DNA of 64,000 nt. It comes from UBA1479 sp963972065 (GTDB taxonomy: Bacteria > Pseudomonadota > Alphaproteobacteria > Rhodospirillales > Casp-alpha2). The first letter of the stretch is position 1; each line of letters begins with the position of its first letter. The notes beneath the pieces are model-generated. The model was not told where the DNA came from and did not search any database. It saw only the letters and a program-made list of their open reading frames with translations. Position numbers and translations under genes: made by a program. The stretch lies in contig CAXAVJ010000004.1 in NCBI GenBank assembly GCA_963972065.1, forward strand, positions 1 to 64,000. The letters run 5' to 3'. This document shows positions 49,628-58,458 of the stretch, piece after piece.

Positions 49628-50770
49628 ATAACCCAGGTCGGAGAGGATTTTCTCCGTATCTTCGCCCAGCGGCGAGGCCGGGCGGGCCGGCGTCGGGGTG
49701 GCCGAGCGCACGGGCGTGTCGATCATGCGGATCGGGCCGTGGCCCTCAAGGTCCAATTCCTGGATGATACCCTGTTCGGCGACGAAAGGGTTGTCCAGCG
49801 CCTGGGCCAGATCGTAGACCGGCGACGACGGCACGGCGCCGGAAAAGGCGTCCAGCCAGTCCGCCGTGGTGCGCTCGCTCAACCGTTCGTCCAGCAGTTC
49901 CTGGACCAGTTCTCGGTTGGCGAGGCGTTCCTTAAAGGTCTTGAAGCGGGGATCGGATCCCCAGTCGGGCTCGCCGATGGCCTTGCACAGGGCCGGCCAG
50001 AATTTTTCCTTGTTGCACATGATGTAGATCCAGCCGTCCCGCGTTCGGTACAACTGGCACGGCACCAGCGACGCATGGCCGGAGCGCGCCGTGCGCCCCT
50101 GCACATGGCCCGAATTCAGATACCAGGTGGACGTATAGACGTTCAGCATATGCGCCATGTGGAACAGGGAGGTATCCAGGTCCTGGCCCTTGCCCGTGGC
50201 ACGCGCGCTGACGATCCCGGACGAGACGGCAAAGGCCAGCGCCAGCCCCGTCGCCAGATCGACCACGGACAGGCCCATGCGGGTCGGCGGGCTGCCCGGC
50301 TCGCCGGTGACGGAGAAATGCCCGGCTTCGGCCTGCATCAGGAAATCGAAGCCCGGCCAGGCAGCGCGCGATCCCGTGCGCCCATAGGCCGATAGATGGG
50401 CGCAGACGATCTTGGGGTTTGCCACCTTCAGATGCTCATAGGTGATGCCCAACCGTTCCGCCACGTCACCCCGCGAATTGCTGGCCACCGCATCGGCGGT
50501 CTTCACCAAATCCAGGAACACGGCCATGCCCTCGGGTTTCTTGAGATCGAGGCTGAGGCTCTTCTTGTTGCGGTTGAAGGAATGAAAGAACTGGCTGTCA
50601 CCGTTCTCGAAGAAATGCGGGCCCAGGGCGCGGGCGTAATCGCCTTCTCCCGGTGCCTCGATCTTGATGACCTCCGCCCCCTGGTCAGCCAGGAACTGCG
50701 TGCCGAAAGGGCCGGCGCCGTATTGTTCGACGGCGAGGATGCGCACGCCGTCAAGCGGCAGGCCGCTCAT
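49583..50770 (-). CDS. CaiB/BaiF family III CoA-transferase
   Basis: A 395-residue formyl-CoA transferase-type enzyme. LAVEQYGAGPFGTQFLADQGAEVIKIE is the family start (read in parts), the catalytic Asp is in GKGQDLDTSLFHMAHML, and the GEPG/GLSVVDLATG blocks bind CoA. It moves CoA from a donor thioester to a carboxylic acid, making substrate for the acyl-CoA dehydrogenase. ATGA overlap with the upstream gene (50767-50770). Its last 14 codons are duplicated at 48469-48513, so the 3' end was the target of the island insertion. Confidence 0.9.
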   Translation of the reverse strand: MSGLPLDGVRILAVEQYGAGPFGTQFLADQGAEVIKIEAPGEGDYARALGPHFFENGDSQFFHSFNRNKKSLSLDLKKPEGMAVFLDLVKTADAVASNSRGDVAERLGITYEHLKVANPKIVCAHLSAYGRTGSRAAWPGFDFLMQAEAGHFSVTGEPGSPPTRMGLSVVDLATGLALAFAVSSGIVSARATGKGQDLDTSLFHMAHMLNVYTSTWYLNSGHVQGRTARSGHASLVPCQLYRTRDGWIYIMCNKEKFWPALCKAIGEPDWGSDPRFKTFKERLANRELVQELLDERLSERTTADWLDAFSGAVPSSPVYDLAQALDNPFVAEQGIIQELDLEGHGPIRMIDTPVRSATPTPARPASPLGEDTEKILSDLGYDKNRLAQLRKARVI

Positions 50771-51942
50771 CCTTGTGCTCGTTCTGTCAGTTGCCGAGCG
50801 ATGATGATGCGCTGCAATTCGTTGGTCCCCTCGCCGATGCACAGCAGGGGCGCGTCGCGGAAATAGCGTTCCACGTTGTATTCCTTGGAATAGCCGTAGG
50901 CACCGTGAATGCGCATGGCCTCAATGGCGTTTTCCAGCGCCGCTTCGGTGGCGAACAGCTTGGCCATGCCGGCTTCCATGTCGCAGCGCTGTCCCTTGTC
51001 ATAGGCGCGGGCTGCGCTGTCGACCAGCAAACGCGCGGCCTCAACCCGCGTCGCCATATCCGCCAACTTGATCTGGATCGACTGATGTTCGGCGATGGGC
51101 TTGCCGAAGGTCTTGCGGTCCAGGGCATAGGCGACGGCGTCGTTGAGGGCCGCCCGGGCGACCCCGACGCCGCGCGCGGCGACGTTGATGCGGCCCAGTT
51201 CCAGCCCGCCCAGAATCTGCTGTAACCCCCGGCCCTCGTCCGGGCCGATTAGGTTGGTCAGGGGCACGCGGGTGTTGTCGAACACGACCTCGCCCGTGTC
51301 GATGCCCTTGTAACCGAGCTTGTGCAGCTTGGACGTTTTGTAACCGGCATCCTTCTCGACCAGGATCAGGCTCATGCCCTTGTGCTTGGGCTCGGTCTCC
51401 GGGTCGGTCTTGGCCAGCACGGCCAGGAAATTTCCTTCGATGCAGTTGGTGATCCACATCTTGTTGCCGTTAAGGACGTATTCGTTGCCGTCCTTCTTCG
51501 CCGTCGTGCGCACGGCCTGCAGGTCGGTGCCGCAGTCCGGTTCGGTCAGGGCGATGCCGCCCCGCATTTCGCCGGACGCCATCTTGGGCAACCAATAGCG
51601 CTTCTGATCCTCGGTCCCAAAGCGTTCGACCGCCGCGGCGGCGATCAGGTGCGAATTGAAGATCCCCGACACGGACATCCAGCACGACGACACTCTTTCG
51701 ACGATCTTGGAATAGGTCGAAGCCGACAGGCCCAGGCCGCCGTATTCCTCACCGATGGTGGCGCCCATCAGGCCCATTTCCGCCAGCTTGTCGGCGATGT
51801 CGCGGGGGTATTCGTCCGCCGCTTCCAGCTTGTGGGCATGGGGCCGCACGTCCTGTTCGATGAACTTATCGACGGAGTCGAAGATGATGCGTTCTTCTTC
51901 GCTCAGGTCCTGGGCAGATGCCGCGTCGGGGGCCATGGTCAT
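50767..51942 (-). CDS. Acyl-CoA dehydrogenase
   Basis: A 391-residue flavoprotein with the two family signatures ALTEPDCGTDLQAV and the C-terminal YNVERYFRDAPLLCIGEGTN block (the base Glu is in IGEGTNEL). It resembles glutaryl-, isovaleryl- and short/branched-chain CoA dehydrogenases. Substrates are CoA thioesters made by the CaiB partner downstream. ATG 51942 is chosen with AGGAAG upstream; 51936 is also possible. It lies nine bases after the MaoC-like stop. Confidence 0.88.
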   Translation of the reverse strand: MTMAPDAASAQDLSEEERIIFDSVDKFIEQDVRPHAHKLEAADEYPRDIADKLAEMGLMGATIGEEYGGLGLSASTYSKIVERVSSCWMSVSGIFNSHLIAAAAVERFGTEDQKRYWLPKMASGEMRGGIALTEPDCGTDLQAVRTTAKKDGNEYVLNGNKMWITNCIEGNFLAVLAKTDPETEPKHKGMSLILVEKDAGYKTSKLHKLGYKGIDTGEVVFDNTRVPLTNLIGPDEGRGLQQILGGLELGRINVAARGVGVARAALNDAVAYALDRKTFGKPIAEHQSIQIKLADMATRVEAARLLVDSAARAYDKGQRCDMEAGMAKLFATEAALENAIEAMRIHGAYGYSKEYNVERYFRDAPLLCIGEGTNELQRIIIARQLTERAQG

Positions 51943-51951
51943 CACTTCCTA

Positions 51952-52470
51952 CTAGTAGTTTGCTTTGTCGTCGACCGCGTGGCCACGCTTGGGGATCAGC
52001 ATGGTGCGCTCGAAGCTCATGACGACCTTGCCATCCTGCTTGGTCGCCGTGGTGCGGATGGTGACGATGCCCTGGGTCGGGCGCGACTTGCTTTCGCGGA
52101 TCGCCAACACCTCGCTTTCCGCATAGAGCGTGTCGCCGACGAATACCGGGGCCGGCATCTTGATGTCGGTCCAGCCCAGATTGCCGATGGCTTTCTGACT
52201 GACGTCGGACACGCTCATTCCCGCGACGATCGACAGCGTCAGGCAGGAATTGACCAGCGGCTTTCCGAACTCGCTCTTGGCGGCGTATTCGTTGTCGAAA
52301 TGCAGCGGGTGCTGGTTCATGGTCAGCAGGGTGAACCAGGTGTTGTCACTTTCCGTAATGCTGCGCCCGGGACGGTGTTCGTAAATGTCGCCGACCTTGA
52401 AATCCTCAAGATAGCGGCCATAGGACTCGCGGTATCGGTTGGGTCCGACTTGTTTTGCTTCGGCAACCAT
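51952..52470 (-). CDS. MaoC-like (hot-dog) dehydratase
   Basis: A 172-residue R-specific enoyl-CoA hydratase-type protein. The Asp-His hydratase pair is in SDNTWFTLLTMNQHPLHFD, and GNLGWTDIKMPAPVFVGDTLYAES is the second hot-dog strand region (read in parts). In clusters of this type such proteins hydrate enoyl-CoA esters such as mesaconyl- or itaconyl-CoA. The exact substrate cannot be read. Three bases separate it from the MmgE/PrpD stop. Confidence 0.84.
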   Translation of the reverse strand: MVAEAKQVGPNRYRESYGRYLEDFKVGDIYEHRPGRSITESDNTWFTLLTMNQHPLHFDNEYAAKSEFGKPLVNSCLTLSIVAGMSVSDVSQKAIGNLGWTDIKMPAPVFVGDTLYAESEVLAIRESKSRPTQGIVTIRTTATKQDGKVVMSFERTMLIPKRGHAVDDKANY

Positions 52471-52473
52471 GGA

Positions 52474-53859
52474 TCAGGCGTCTCCGTGGCTAAGGGCGAG
52501 GACCGAACGCAGGCTGTTCGCTTCCTCCAGGTTCAACAGGGCGCATGAGAACCGCTCCATGCCCGCCTCGGACAGATAGGGCGCGCACAGGCCGTCGAAC
52601 TTGGCACGGAATTCGGCCTGGTTCATGAAGTTGGCGGGCTCGCCCTTGGGGATTTCGACGAAGCGCTCATAGACTTCGCCCGACTTCATGCGGATCGTCG
52701 CCTTGCCCGCCATGTTGTCGGGGAAGGCGGCCTCGGCATCCGGATCGACGACCGTGGAAACGCGCTTGGCCAGGGCCAGGGTGTCGGCGTCGCTCAGGTG
52801 GGTCTTGTAGTCGTCCCACACCATGTTGCCCGTGCGCAGCACCACGGCGGCGCAGAACGGCATGGAGAACTGCCCGTCGACGATGGATTTCGGATTTTGC
52901 TTTTCCGCATCCGAATTACCGACGATCTTCCAGCCCGTTTCCGGCACGCCGATGGTCGCACTGTCCACGTTGTCGGCGGAAATACCGTGTTCACCGGCCA
53001 GTTGGCGGATGGCGTCCATGGCCGCATGGGTGTAGCGGCAGCTGGGATAAGGTTTCACGCCAAGCGCCATGGTCTCCCAATACGCGCCCAGGTTCGCCGC
53101 CGCCTTGTCCAGGTCGGCCTTGGGCGACAGGGAATGCAGGAAGCCCCATTTGCCCTCGATGGCTTCCTTCGGGCCCTTGAAGCCCTCCGCCGCCAGGGTG
53201 GCGCAGGTCAGGCCATTCTGCGCCGCCTGCCCGACGTGGGAGCGTTTGGTCCAGGCGCCGTCGGCCAGGAACTGCATGGAGCCCGCCGCTTGGGACAGCG
53301 CGATGCCAAGTGCGCTTTCGATGCCATCGGCGTCGAGGCCCAAAACCTTGCCCGCCGCCGCCGCCGCCGCCATCACGCCGGTGGTCGCCGTGGGGTGATA
53401 GCCGCGGTCGTAATGGGCGGTCGGCACCAGGGCCTTGGCCAGGCGGATCTGAATTTCATAGCCGACGACGCAGGCGGTGATGACATCCCTGCCGGACGCA
53501 TCGGTCATTTCCGCCGCCGCCAGAACCGCCGGCACGATGGGTGCCGAGGAATGCAGCGAGGCTTCCGCATGGGTGTCGTCGAAATCCAGGGAATGAGCCA
53601 GAGAGCCGTTGACCAGGGCCGCCGCCATCGGCGTGTAGCCGCGCCCGTCGCCGAGCACCGAGCAATTGCCCGCGACCTGGCCCAGGCGTTCGACCGCGCT
53701 GACCAGACTGGCCGTGCTTTCCGCGTCGTGGCGGGCGCGCACCATGATGCCGGCGACATCCAGGATCAGAAGCTTGGTGCGGGCCGCGATTTCGGCCGGC
53801 AACTTGTCATAGGTCAGGCCGGCGGCGAATTCAGCCAATTGGCGGGTAGTGCCCGTCAT
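52474..53859 (-). CDS. MmgE/PrpD family protein (second copy)
   Basis: A 461-residue MmgE/PrpD-fold protein with AAALVNGSLAHSLDFDDTHA, the YHPTATTGVMAAAAAAGKVLG block, and a C-terminal VSTVVDPDAEAAFPDNMAGKA. First gene of the leftward block. ATG 53859 follows GGAGGAG by eight bases. It is distinct from the copy at 39257, which faces it in the other block. Likely a dehydratase or decarboxylase acting on a branched tricarboxylate or dicarboxylate. Confidence 0.86.
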   Translation of the reverse strand: MTGTTRQLAEFAAGLTYDKLPAEIAARTKLLILDVAGIMVRARHDAESTASLVSAVERLGQVAGNCSVLGDGRGYTPMAAALVNGSLAHSLDFDDTHAEASLHSSAPIVPAVLAAAEMTDASGRDVITACVVGYEIQIRLAKALVPTAHYDRGYHPTATTGVMAAAAAAGKVLGLDADGIESALGIALSQAAGSMQFLADGAWTKRSHVGQAAQNGLTCATLAAEGFKGPKEAIEGKWGFLHSLSPKADLDKAAANLGAYWETMALGVKPYPSCRYTHAAMDAIRQLAGEHGISADNVDSATIGVPETGWKIVGNSDAEKQNPKSIVDGQFSMPFCAAVVLRTGNMVWDDYKTHLSDADTLALAKRVSTVVDPDAEAAFPDNMAGKATIRMKSGEVYERFVEIPKGEPANFMNQAEFRAKFDGLCAPYLSEAGMERFSCALLNLEEANSLRSVLALSHGDA

Positions 53860-53997
53860 CGTTCGGTCTCCTCCATGCGTTAATACCGCGCCTGTTTCCG
53901 GCGCGGTTACCATTTCGAAAGGCGACTACACCACAAGATTTGTGATAGGGCTAATAGCAATATATGCATTATTAATCTGGATAAGAGATCAATCGTC

Positions 53998-54894
53998 ATG
54001 CTGCCGATGACCCTGAAACAGTTGGAGATTTTCGTCGCCGTGGCGGAACAGAACGGCTTTCGCCGAGCGTCGGAACGCCTCAACCTGAGCCAATCGGCCG
54101 TGACCGCCCATATCAAGCTGCTGGAAGCCCATTTGGGCGTGCCCCTGTTCCACCGCACGACGCGGACGGTGCGCATGACGGAGGCCGGGGAGAACCTGTA
54201 CCGCCGCGCGGGCCGCGTGCTCGAAGGGCTGGAGGACATCGTCCGCATCTTTCACGACGAAGCCGCCATGGGCCGGGGCCGCGTGCTGCTGACCTCAGCT
54301 CCCAGCTTCGCCGCGACGCGACTGCCCGCCATCCTGGCCCGGTTCCAGGGCCGCAATCCCAACATCACAGTCCACGTACGCGAGGCCTATGCCACGGATA
54401 TGCTGGACATCTTGCGCCGGGGCGACGCCGATTTCGCCATCGGACCCGTGGAAAAGGTGCCCCGTGAATTCGAATTTCGCCAGTTCCTGACCGACGGCTA
54501 TTGCGCCGTCGTCGCGGCGGACCATCCGCTTGCGGGGCGGACGGACATTCCCCTGAACGCCCTCGCGGACGAAACAATCCTGGCCCTGCCGCTGCCGTCG
54601 CGCACCCGCATCCAGGTCGAAGGCGCGTTCCAATCCGCCGGACTGACCCTGGTGCCGCATTTCGAAATGCTGCACCATCAGACTTTGATTTCCATGGCGG
54701 AACAGGGCCTGGGCGTGGCGATCCTACCGGAAACGGCGGTCCTGCCGTCGAAGGACGGGGCCTATTGGTCGGCCCGCATCAAGCATCCGCAACTGACCCG
54801 GCGCATCGGCATCATCACCCTGCGTGGCCAAACCTTGGCCCCAGGGGCCAGCGAGCTGGCCAATCTTATCGCGGGGAAGGAATTTAAAGGGTGA
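53998..54894 (+). CDS. LysR-family transcriptional regulator
   Basis: A 298-residue LysR regulator: an N-terminal winged HTH (TLKQLEIFVAVAEQNGFRRA, SERLNLSQSAVTAHIKLLEA) and a C-terminal periplasmic-binding-like effector domain. It is divergent from the MmgE/PrpD-led operon with 138 bp between start codons; the spacer is AT-rich and would hold the LysR binding sites. It probably controls the leftward block in response to the pathway substrate. ATG 53998 or 54007. Confidence 0.88.
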   Translation: MLPMTLKQLEIFVAVAEQNGFRRASERLNLSQSAVTAHIKLLEAHLGVPLFHRTTRTVRMTEAGENLYRRAGRVLEGLEDIVRIFHDEAAMGRGRVLLTSAPSFAATRLPAILARFQGRNPNITVHVREAYATDMLDILRRGDADFAIGPVEKVPREFEFRQFLTDGYCAVVAADHPLAGRTDIPLNALADETILALPLPSRTRIQVEGAFQSAGLTLVPHFEMLHHQTLISMAEQGLGVAILPETAVLPSKDGAYWSARIKHPQLTRRIGIITLRGQTLAPGASELANLIAGKEFKG

Positions 54895-54907
54895 ATTCGA
54901 TACTCTA

Positions 54908-55327
54908 TTATCGCGGCCCGAACAATATTGGCGATAGCTTCTCGCGCAACCCACCATCGCTCTCATTGAGCGCTTGAACCCGCATTTCTGACACCAGATT
55001 AAGAAATGCGTTAAATCCTTCTTCCGTTATCAGTTTTGCACCCGCAGCTTCAAAATCGCTGAGCGCGATAACGACTGCTCGATCGCCATAGATGCAGATC
55101 CGCGTTTTCGCATCCGCTGCCCTGGCGAAAAGTTCCGAACTGTCTGGACCATTTCGCCGTGTCGCCTGTGCACTGTCAGCAACGGCCCGCAGATAATCGA
55201 CATAAGCGCGTGTCTGCATTTCGGCCAACGTGTCTTTACGTCGCTGATGGCGTGACAGCCAAAACTGCAACAACGCACCAACAACCACACCAACTATCGG
55301 CAGGGTCGCGATGAAAAGCGTTTCCAC
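54908..55327 (-). CDS. Small membrane-anchored hypothetical protein
   Basis: A 139-residue protein with one N-terminal membrane segment (LFIATLPIVGVVVGALLQFW, residues 4-23), then a basic patch (SRHQRRKD) and a helical cytoplasmic region. No named family. It follows the coiled-coil protein by 12 bases, forming a two-gene unit, and converges with the LysR gene. Confidence 0.65.
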   Translation of the reverse strand: METLFIATLPIVGVVVGALLQFWLSRHQRRKDTLAEMQTRAYVDYLRAVADSAQATRRNGPDSSELFARAADAKTRICIYGDRAVVIALSDFEAAGAKLITEEGFNAFLNLVSEMRVQALNESDGGLREKLSPILFGPR

Positions 55328-55339
55328 GGATAGAATAAC

Positions 55340-55546
55340 TTACTCGGCTGGCACGTCAGAGAGATCAAGGCGACGCTTGATTAGTGACACATCGTCAGCA
55401 ATACGGTCGATGCGGTTGGACAGATTAGCGTATTGCGTTTCCATCATACCCACACGCCCGGTCAACTCCCGCTGCCCAGTGACCAGGGTATCGAGGGTTG
55501 ATCGGATCGCCCGCAAATGCTCAAGGACGATGTTGTCGTCAGCCAT
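55340..55546 (-). CDS. Small coiled-coil hypothetical protein
   Basis: A 68-residue helical protein rich in heptads (VLEHLRAIRSTLDTL, YANLSNRIDRIADDVSLIKR), with a conserved-looking acidic start (MADDNIV). Proteins of this size and pattern are common as orphan genes in alphaproteobacteria. Partner of the membrane-anchored gene downstream. Function unknown. Confidence 0.68.
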   Translation of the reverse strand: MADDNIVLEHLRAIRSTLDTLVTGQRELTGRVGMMETQYANLSNRIDRIADDVSLIKRRLDLSDVPAE

Positions 55547-55606
55547 GCCTGTCTCCGACTTATCAACAGGCGGATTGTACCCGCAAAACGAGCGTCGGAA
55601 AAGCCG

Positions 55607-56410
55607 CTAACCCAGCCCGAACTCCTTGGCCCATTTCAACGACGCCTTGGTCGCCCCCGGCTTGGCCTTGTCGTGGGGGGCATATTCGCAGCCGAGCCAG
55701 CCATTAAAACCCAGGCGGTCGCACAGGTCGAACACGAAGGGATAGTTGATTTCGCCCTCGTCCGGCGGGGTGCGGCCCGGGTTACCGGCAATCTGTACAT
55801 GCAGGATCGACGGCAGGTGCGCCTCGAAGGTGCGCGCCAGGTCGCCCTCCATGATCTGGGCATTGTGGAAATCATACTGGATGCCGATGTTGCTGGAGCC
55901 CGCCGCCTTCACGGCATCGACCACACGCTGCGCCTCTTTCGTCGTCTGCACCAGATAGCCCGGCCGGGCGATGGTGTTGATGGGCTCGATCAGGGCGCTC
56001 AGCCCGGCCTCGGCCAGCACCGGGCAGGCCCATTTCAAATTGTCGATGAACACATCGAAGCCCGCGTTCCGATCCCAATCACCCGATTGCCATCCGGCCA
56101 GGACATGCAGATAGGTCGTGCCCAGGGCCTTGGCGTAATCGACGGCCTTGCCGATGGTGTCCTGGAATTCACCCTTGCGGCCCGACAGCCCGGCGATGCC
56201 GTATTCGCCGTCGTGCTTGCCGGGGGGCGAATTGAACATCAGGAACTCGATCCCCGCCGCCTTGCAGGCATCGGCCATCGCATGGGCGTCGTGGCCGTAG
56301 AGCAGCGGGCATTCGACGGCGGTAAACCCCAGGTCGCGGACCAACTGGAAACGCTCCAGCATGGGGACTTCCTGAGCCATCCAACCGACGTTGGCAGCGA
56401 AACGGGGCAT
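55607..56410 (-). CDS. hyi: Hydroxypyruvate isomerase
   Basis: A 267-residue TIM-barrel of the xylose-isomerase-like family. MPRFAANVGWMAQEVPMLER opens the Hyi pattern, and the metal-site Glu/His blocks are LIEPINTIARPGYLV, NIGIQYDFHNAQIMEG and the C-terminal WLGCEYAPHDKAK. Hyi converts hydroxypyruvate to tartronate semialdehyde in glyoxylate metabolism. Gcl and GarR are not adjacent, so a related sugar or oxo-acid isomerase cannot be excluded. Confidence 0.82.
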   Translation of the reverse strand: MPRFAANVGWMAQEVPMLERFQLVRDLGFTAVECPLLYGHDAHAMADACKAAGIEFLMFNSPPGKHDGEYGIAGLSGRKGEFQDTIGKAVDYAKALGTTYLHVLAGWQSGDWDRNAGFDVFIDNLKWACPVLAEAGLSALIEPINTIARPGYLVQTTKEAQRVVDAVKAAGSSNIGIQYDFHNAQIMEGDLARTFEAHLPSILHVQIAGNPGRTPPDEGEINYPFVFDLCDRLGFNGWLGCEYAPHDKAKPGATKASLKWAKEFGLG

Positions 56411-56459
56411 TATGGGCCCTCCCCGGCCTGGACGCGCCCGGGCGCGCCGGATTTAGATT

Positions 56460-56798
56460 CTAGAGCGCGTCGTTGTCCTGTTCGCCGGTGCGGATGCGCA
56501 CGGCACTTTCCAGGTCATAGACGAAGACCTTGCCGTCGCCGATCTTGCCGGTGTTGGCGGCCCCCTTGATGGCCTCGACCACCTCGGCCGCCTTGTCGTC
56601 GGCCACGGCGATCTCGATCTTCACCTTGGGCAGGAAATGGACCTGGTATTCCGCGCCCCGGTAGATTTCGGTCTGTCCGCGTTGGCGGCCATAACCCTTC
56701 ACTTCCGAAACGGTCATTCCCTCGACGCCGGCGGCGCCGAGCGCCTCGCGGACGGCGTCCAGCTTGTGCGGTTTGATCACCGCCATGACGAACTTCAT
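56460..56798 (-). CDS. glnK: Nitrogen regulatory P-II protein GlnK
   Basis: A 112-residue P-II signalling protein. The T-loop Tyr51 in RQRGQTEIYRGAEYQVH, the site of uridylylation, is intact, as are the B-loop TGKIGDGKVFV and the start MKFVMAVIKPHKLDAVREAL. It gates AmtB and controls nitrogen sensors. GAGAGG precedes the ATG. It lies 82 bp downstream of amtB, the opposite order from the usual glnK-amtB. Confidence 0.92.
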   Translation of the reverse strand: MKFVMAVIKPHKLDAVREALGAAGVEGMTVSEVKGYGRQRGQTEIYRGAEYQVHFLPKVKIEIAVADDKAAEVVEAIKGAANTGKIGDGKVFVYDLESAVRIRTGEQDNDAL

Positions 56799-56880
56799 GT
56801 TTGCCTCTCCTAATATCTTTGCGTTTGCCGTTTTTCCCGGCTTGCGGGCGGAGCACCGCTGCTCCGCCCTTTATAGCACG

Positions 56881-58203
56881 TCAGTCGAGCCTGTACGCGG
56901 TCTCACCGTGGTTGGTGATGTCCAGGCCTTCCAATTCGTCGTCCTCGCGCACGCGGATGCCGCCGGTCAGCCCGGCCGTGATCTTGACCAGGATGAAGGT
57001 GGCAATGGCCGACCACGCCACCGTGGCAGCCAGCCCCAACGCCTGCACGCCAAGCGCGTCCATCATGGTCTTGCCCTCGGGCAGGCCGAGGCCGCCGAAC
57101 ATGGGCGCGCAGAGGAACGCGACCAGGATGGTGCCGAGAGAGCCGCCAACGCCATGAACCGCGAACACGTCGAGGGAGTCATCCAACTTCCAAGCCGTCT
57201 TCACGATCTGCACCATCTTGAAGCAGACAAGCCCGGCGGCGACGCCGATGATCAAGGCGCCGATGGGGCCGACGAAACCCGACGCCGGGGTGATCGTGGC
57301 CAATCCCGCGATGGTGCCGGTGACCAAACCGACCAAGGACGGCTTGCCGTACTTCTTCCATTCAATCAGCATCCACACCAGCGACGCCGTGGCGGCGGCG
57401 ATATGGGTGACCGTCAACGCCATGCCGGCCGACCCGTTGGCTGCCAAGGCCGAGCCGCCGTTGAAGCCGAACCAGCCGACCCACAGCATGCAGGCCCCCA
57501 TGGCGACCATGCCCGGGTTGTGCGGCGGCGAAACGTCGTTCGGGAACCCGTGGCGCGCCCCCAGCGCCTTGACGATGACCAGCGACGAAATGCCCGCCGT
57601 GGCGTGCACGACCAAACCACCGGCGAAATCCATGACGCCCATCTGGGCGAGCCAGCCGCCGCCCCAGACCCAATGGGTCACCGGCGCGTAGACGACGATC
57701 AGCCACAGCGACGACAGGATCAGCACGGCGGAGAACTTGATGCGCTCCACATAGGCGCCGACCATGAGCGCCGGCGTGATGATCGCGAAGGTCATCTGGA
57801 ACGAGAAGAACACGTTTTCAGGAATCGTGCCCGACAATGCTTCCGTGCCGACGCCGGCCAGGAACATGCGGGACAAACCACCGATTAGGTCGTTGGCCCC
57901 GGCACCGTCCGTAAACGACAGGCTGTAGCCGATGATCAGCCACAACACGCTCATCAAACAGGCGATCGCGACGCAATGCATGAGCACGCTCAGCACGTTA
58001 CGTGACCGCACTAGGCCGCCATAGAACAGAGCCAACCCCGGCAGGGTCATGAACAGGACCAGGGCTGTTGCCGTGATGATCCAGGCCGTGTCGCCGGAAT
58101 TAAGCTGATCGGCGGCAAAGGCCGCGTCGGGCGTGAAAATTGTCAGAAGAACGGCCGCAAGCGAGAATGCCGGCACGGCCTGCCGGCGTAAGAACTTGAA
58201 CAT
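56881..58203 (-). CDS. amtB: Ammonium transporter AmtB
   Basis: A 440-residue ammonium channel with an N-terminal signal-like segment and eleven to twelve membrane segments. The pore histidine pair is in GLVVHATAGISSLV and VFAVHGVGGSLGTI, and GWFGFNGGSALAANG is the family block. The C-terminal tail (EDDELEGLDITNHGETAYRLD, read in parts) is the P-II-interacting end. GGGGAG precedes the ATG. Cotranscribed with glnK downstream. Confidence 0.93.
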   Translation of the reverse strand: MFKFLRRQAVPAFSLAAVLLTIFTPDAAFAADQLNSGDTAWIITATALVLFMTLPGLALFYGGLVRSRNVLSVLMHCVAIACLMSVLWLIIGYSLSFTDGAGANDLIGGLSRMFLAGVGTEALSGTIPENVFFSFQMTFAIITPALMVGAYVERIKFSAVLILSSLWLIVVYAPVTHWVWGGGWLAQMGVMDFAGGLVVHATAGISSLVIVKALGARHGFPNDVSPPHNPGMVAMGACMLWVGWFGFNGGSALAANGSAGMALTVTHIAAATASLVWMLIEWKKYGKPSLVGLVTGTIAGLATITPASGFVGPIGALIIGVAAGLVCFKMVQIVKTAWKLDDSLDVFAVHGVGGSLGTILVAFLCAPMFGGLGLPEGKTMMDALGVQALGLAATVAWSAIATFILVKITAGLTGGIRVREDDELEGLDITNHGETAYRLD

Positions 58204-58458
58204 GACACTCCCCGTCGTTGGGTTAGGGTTTGCTTCAATGCAATTTTTTACGCGCCTAACCGGACCGGTGTGGTGAACCTGATGGGAAGGGTTGATCCCT
58301 CCTCGCGCCGGTCCCCGGCCTCTCGTTCTTAAATCTTAAGACTTTGATGGCTCGATAATGCCCGACGGCCTAGACGATGCAAGGCCTAATTCCTGCCCCG
58401 GCATCCTCCCTGGAATGCGAGAAATTCGGGATCGGGGCCACTTTCCGCAGTACGCAGG

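Noticed and set aside
58204..58260. Sigma54 promoter before amtB
   Set aside because: GG...GC elements exist but the spacing between them is 13 bases instead of 10, so it does not fit the -24/-12 pattern.
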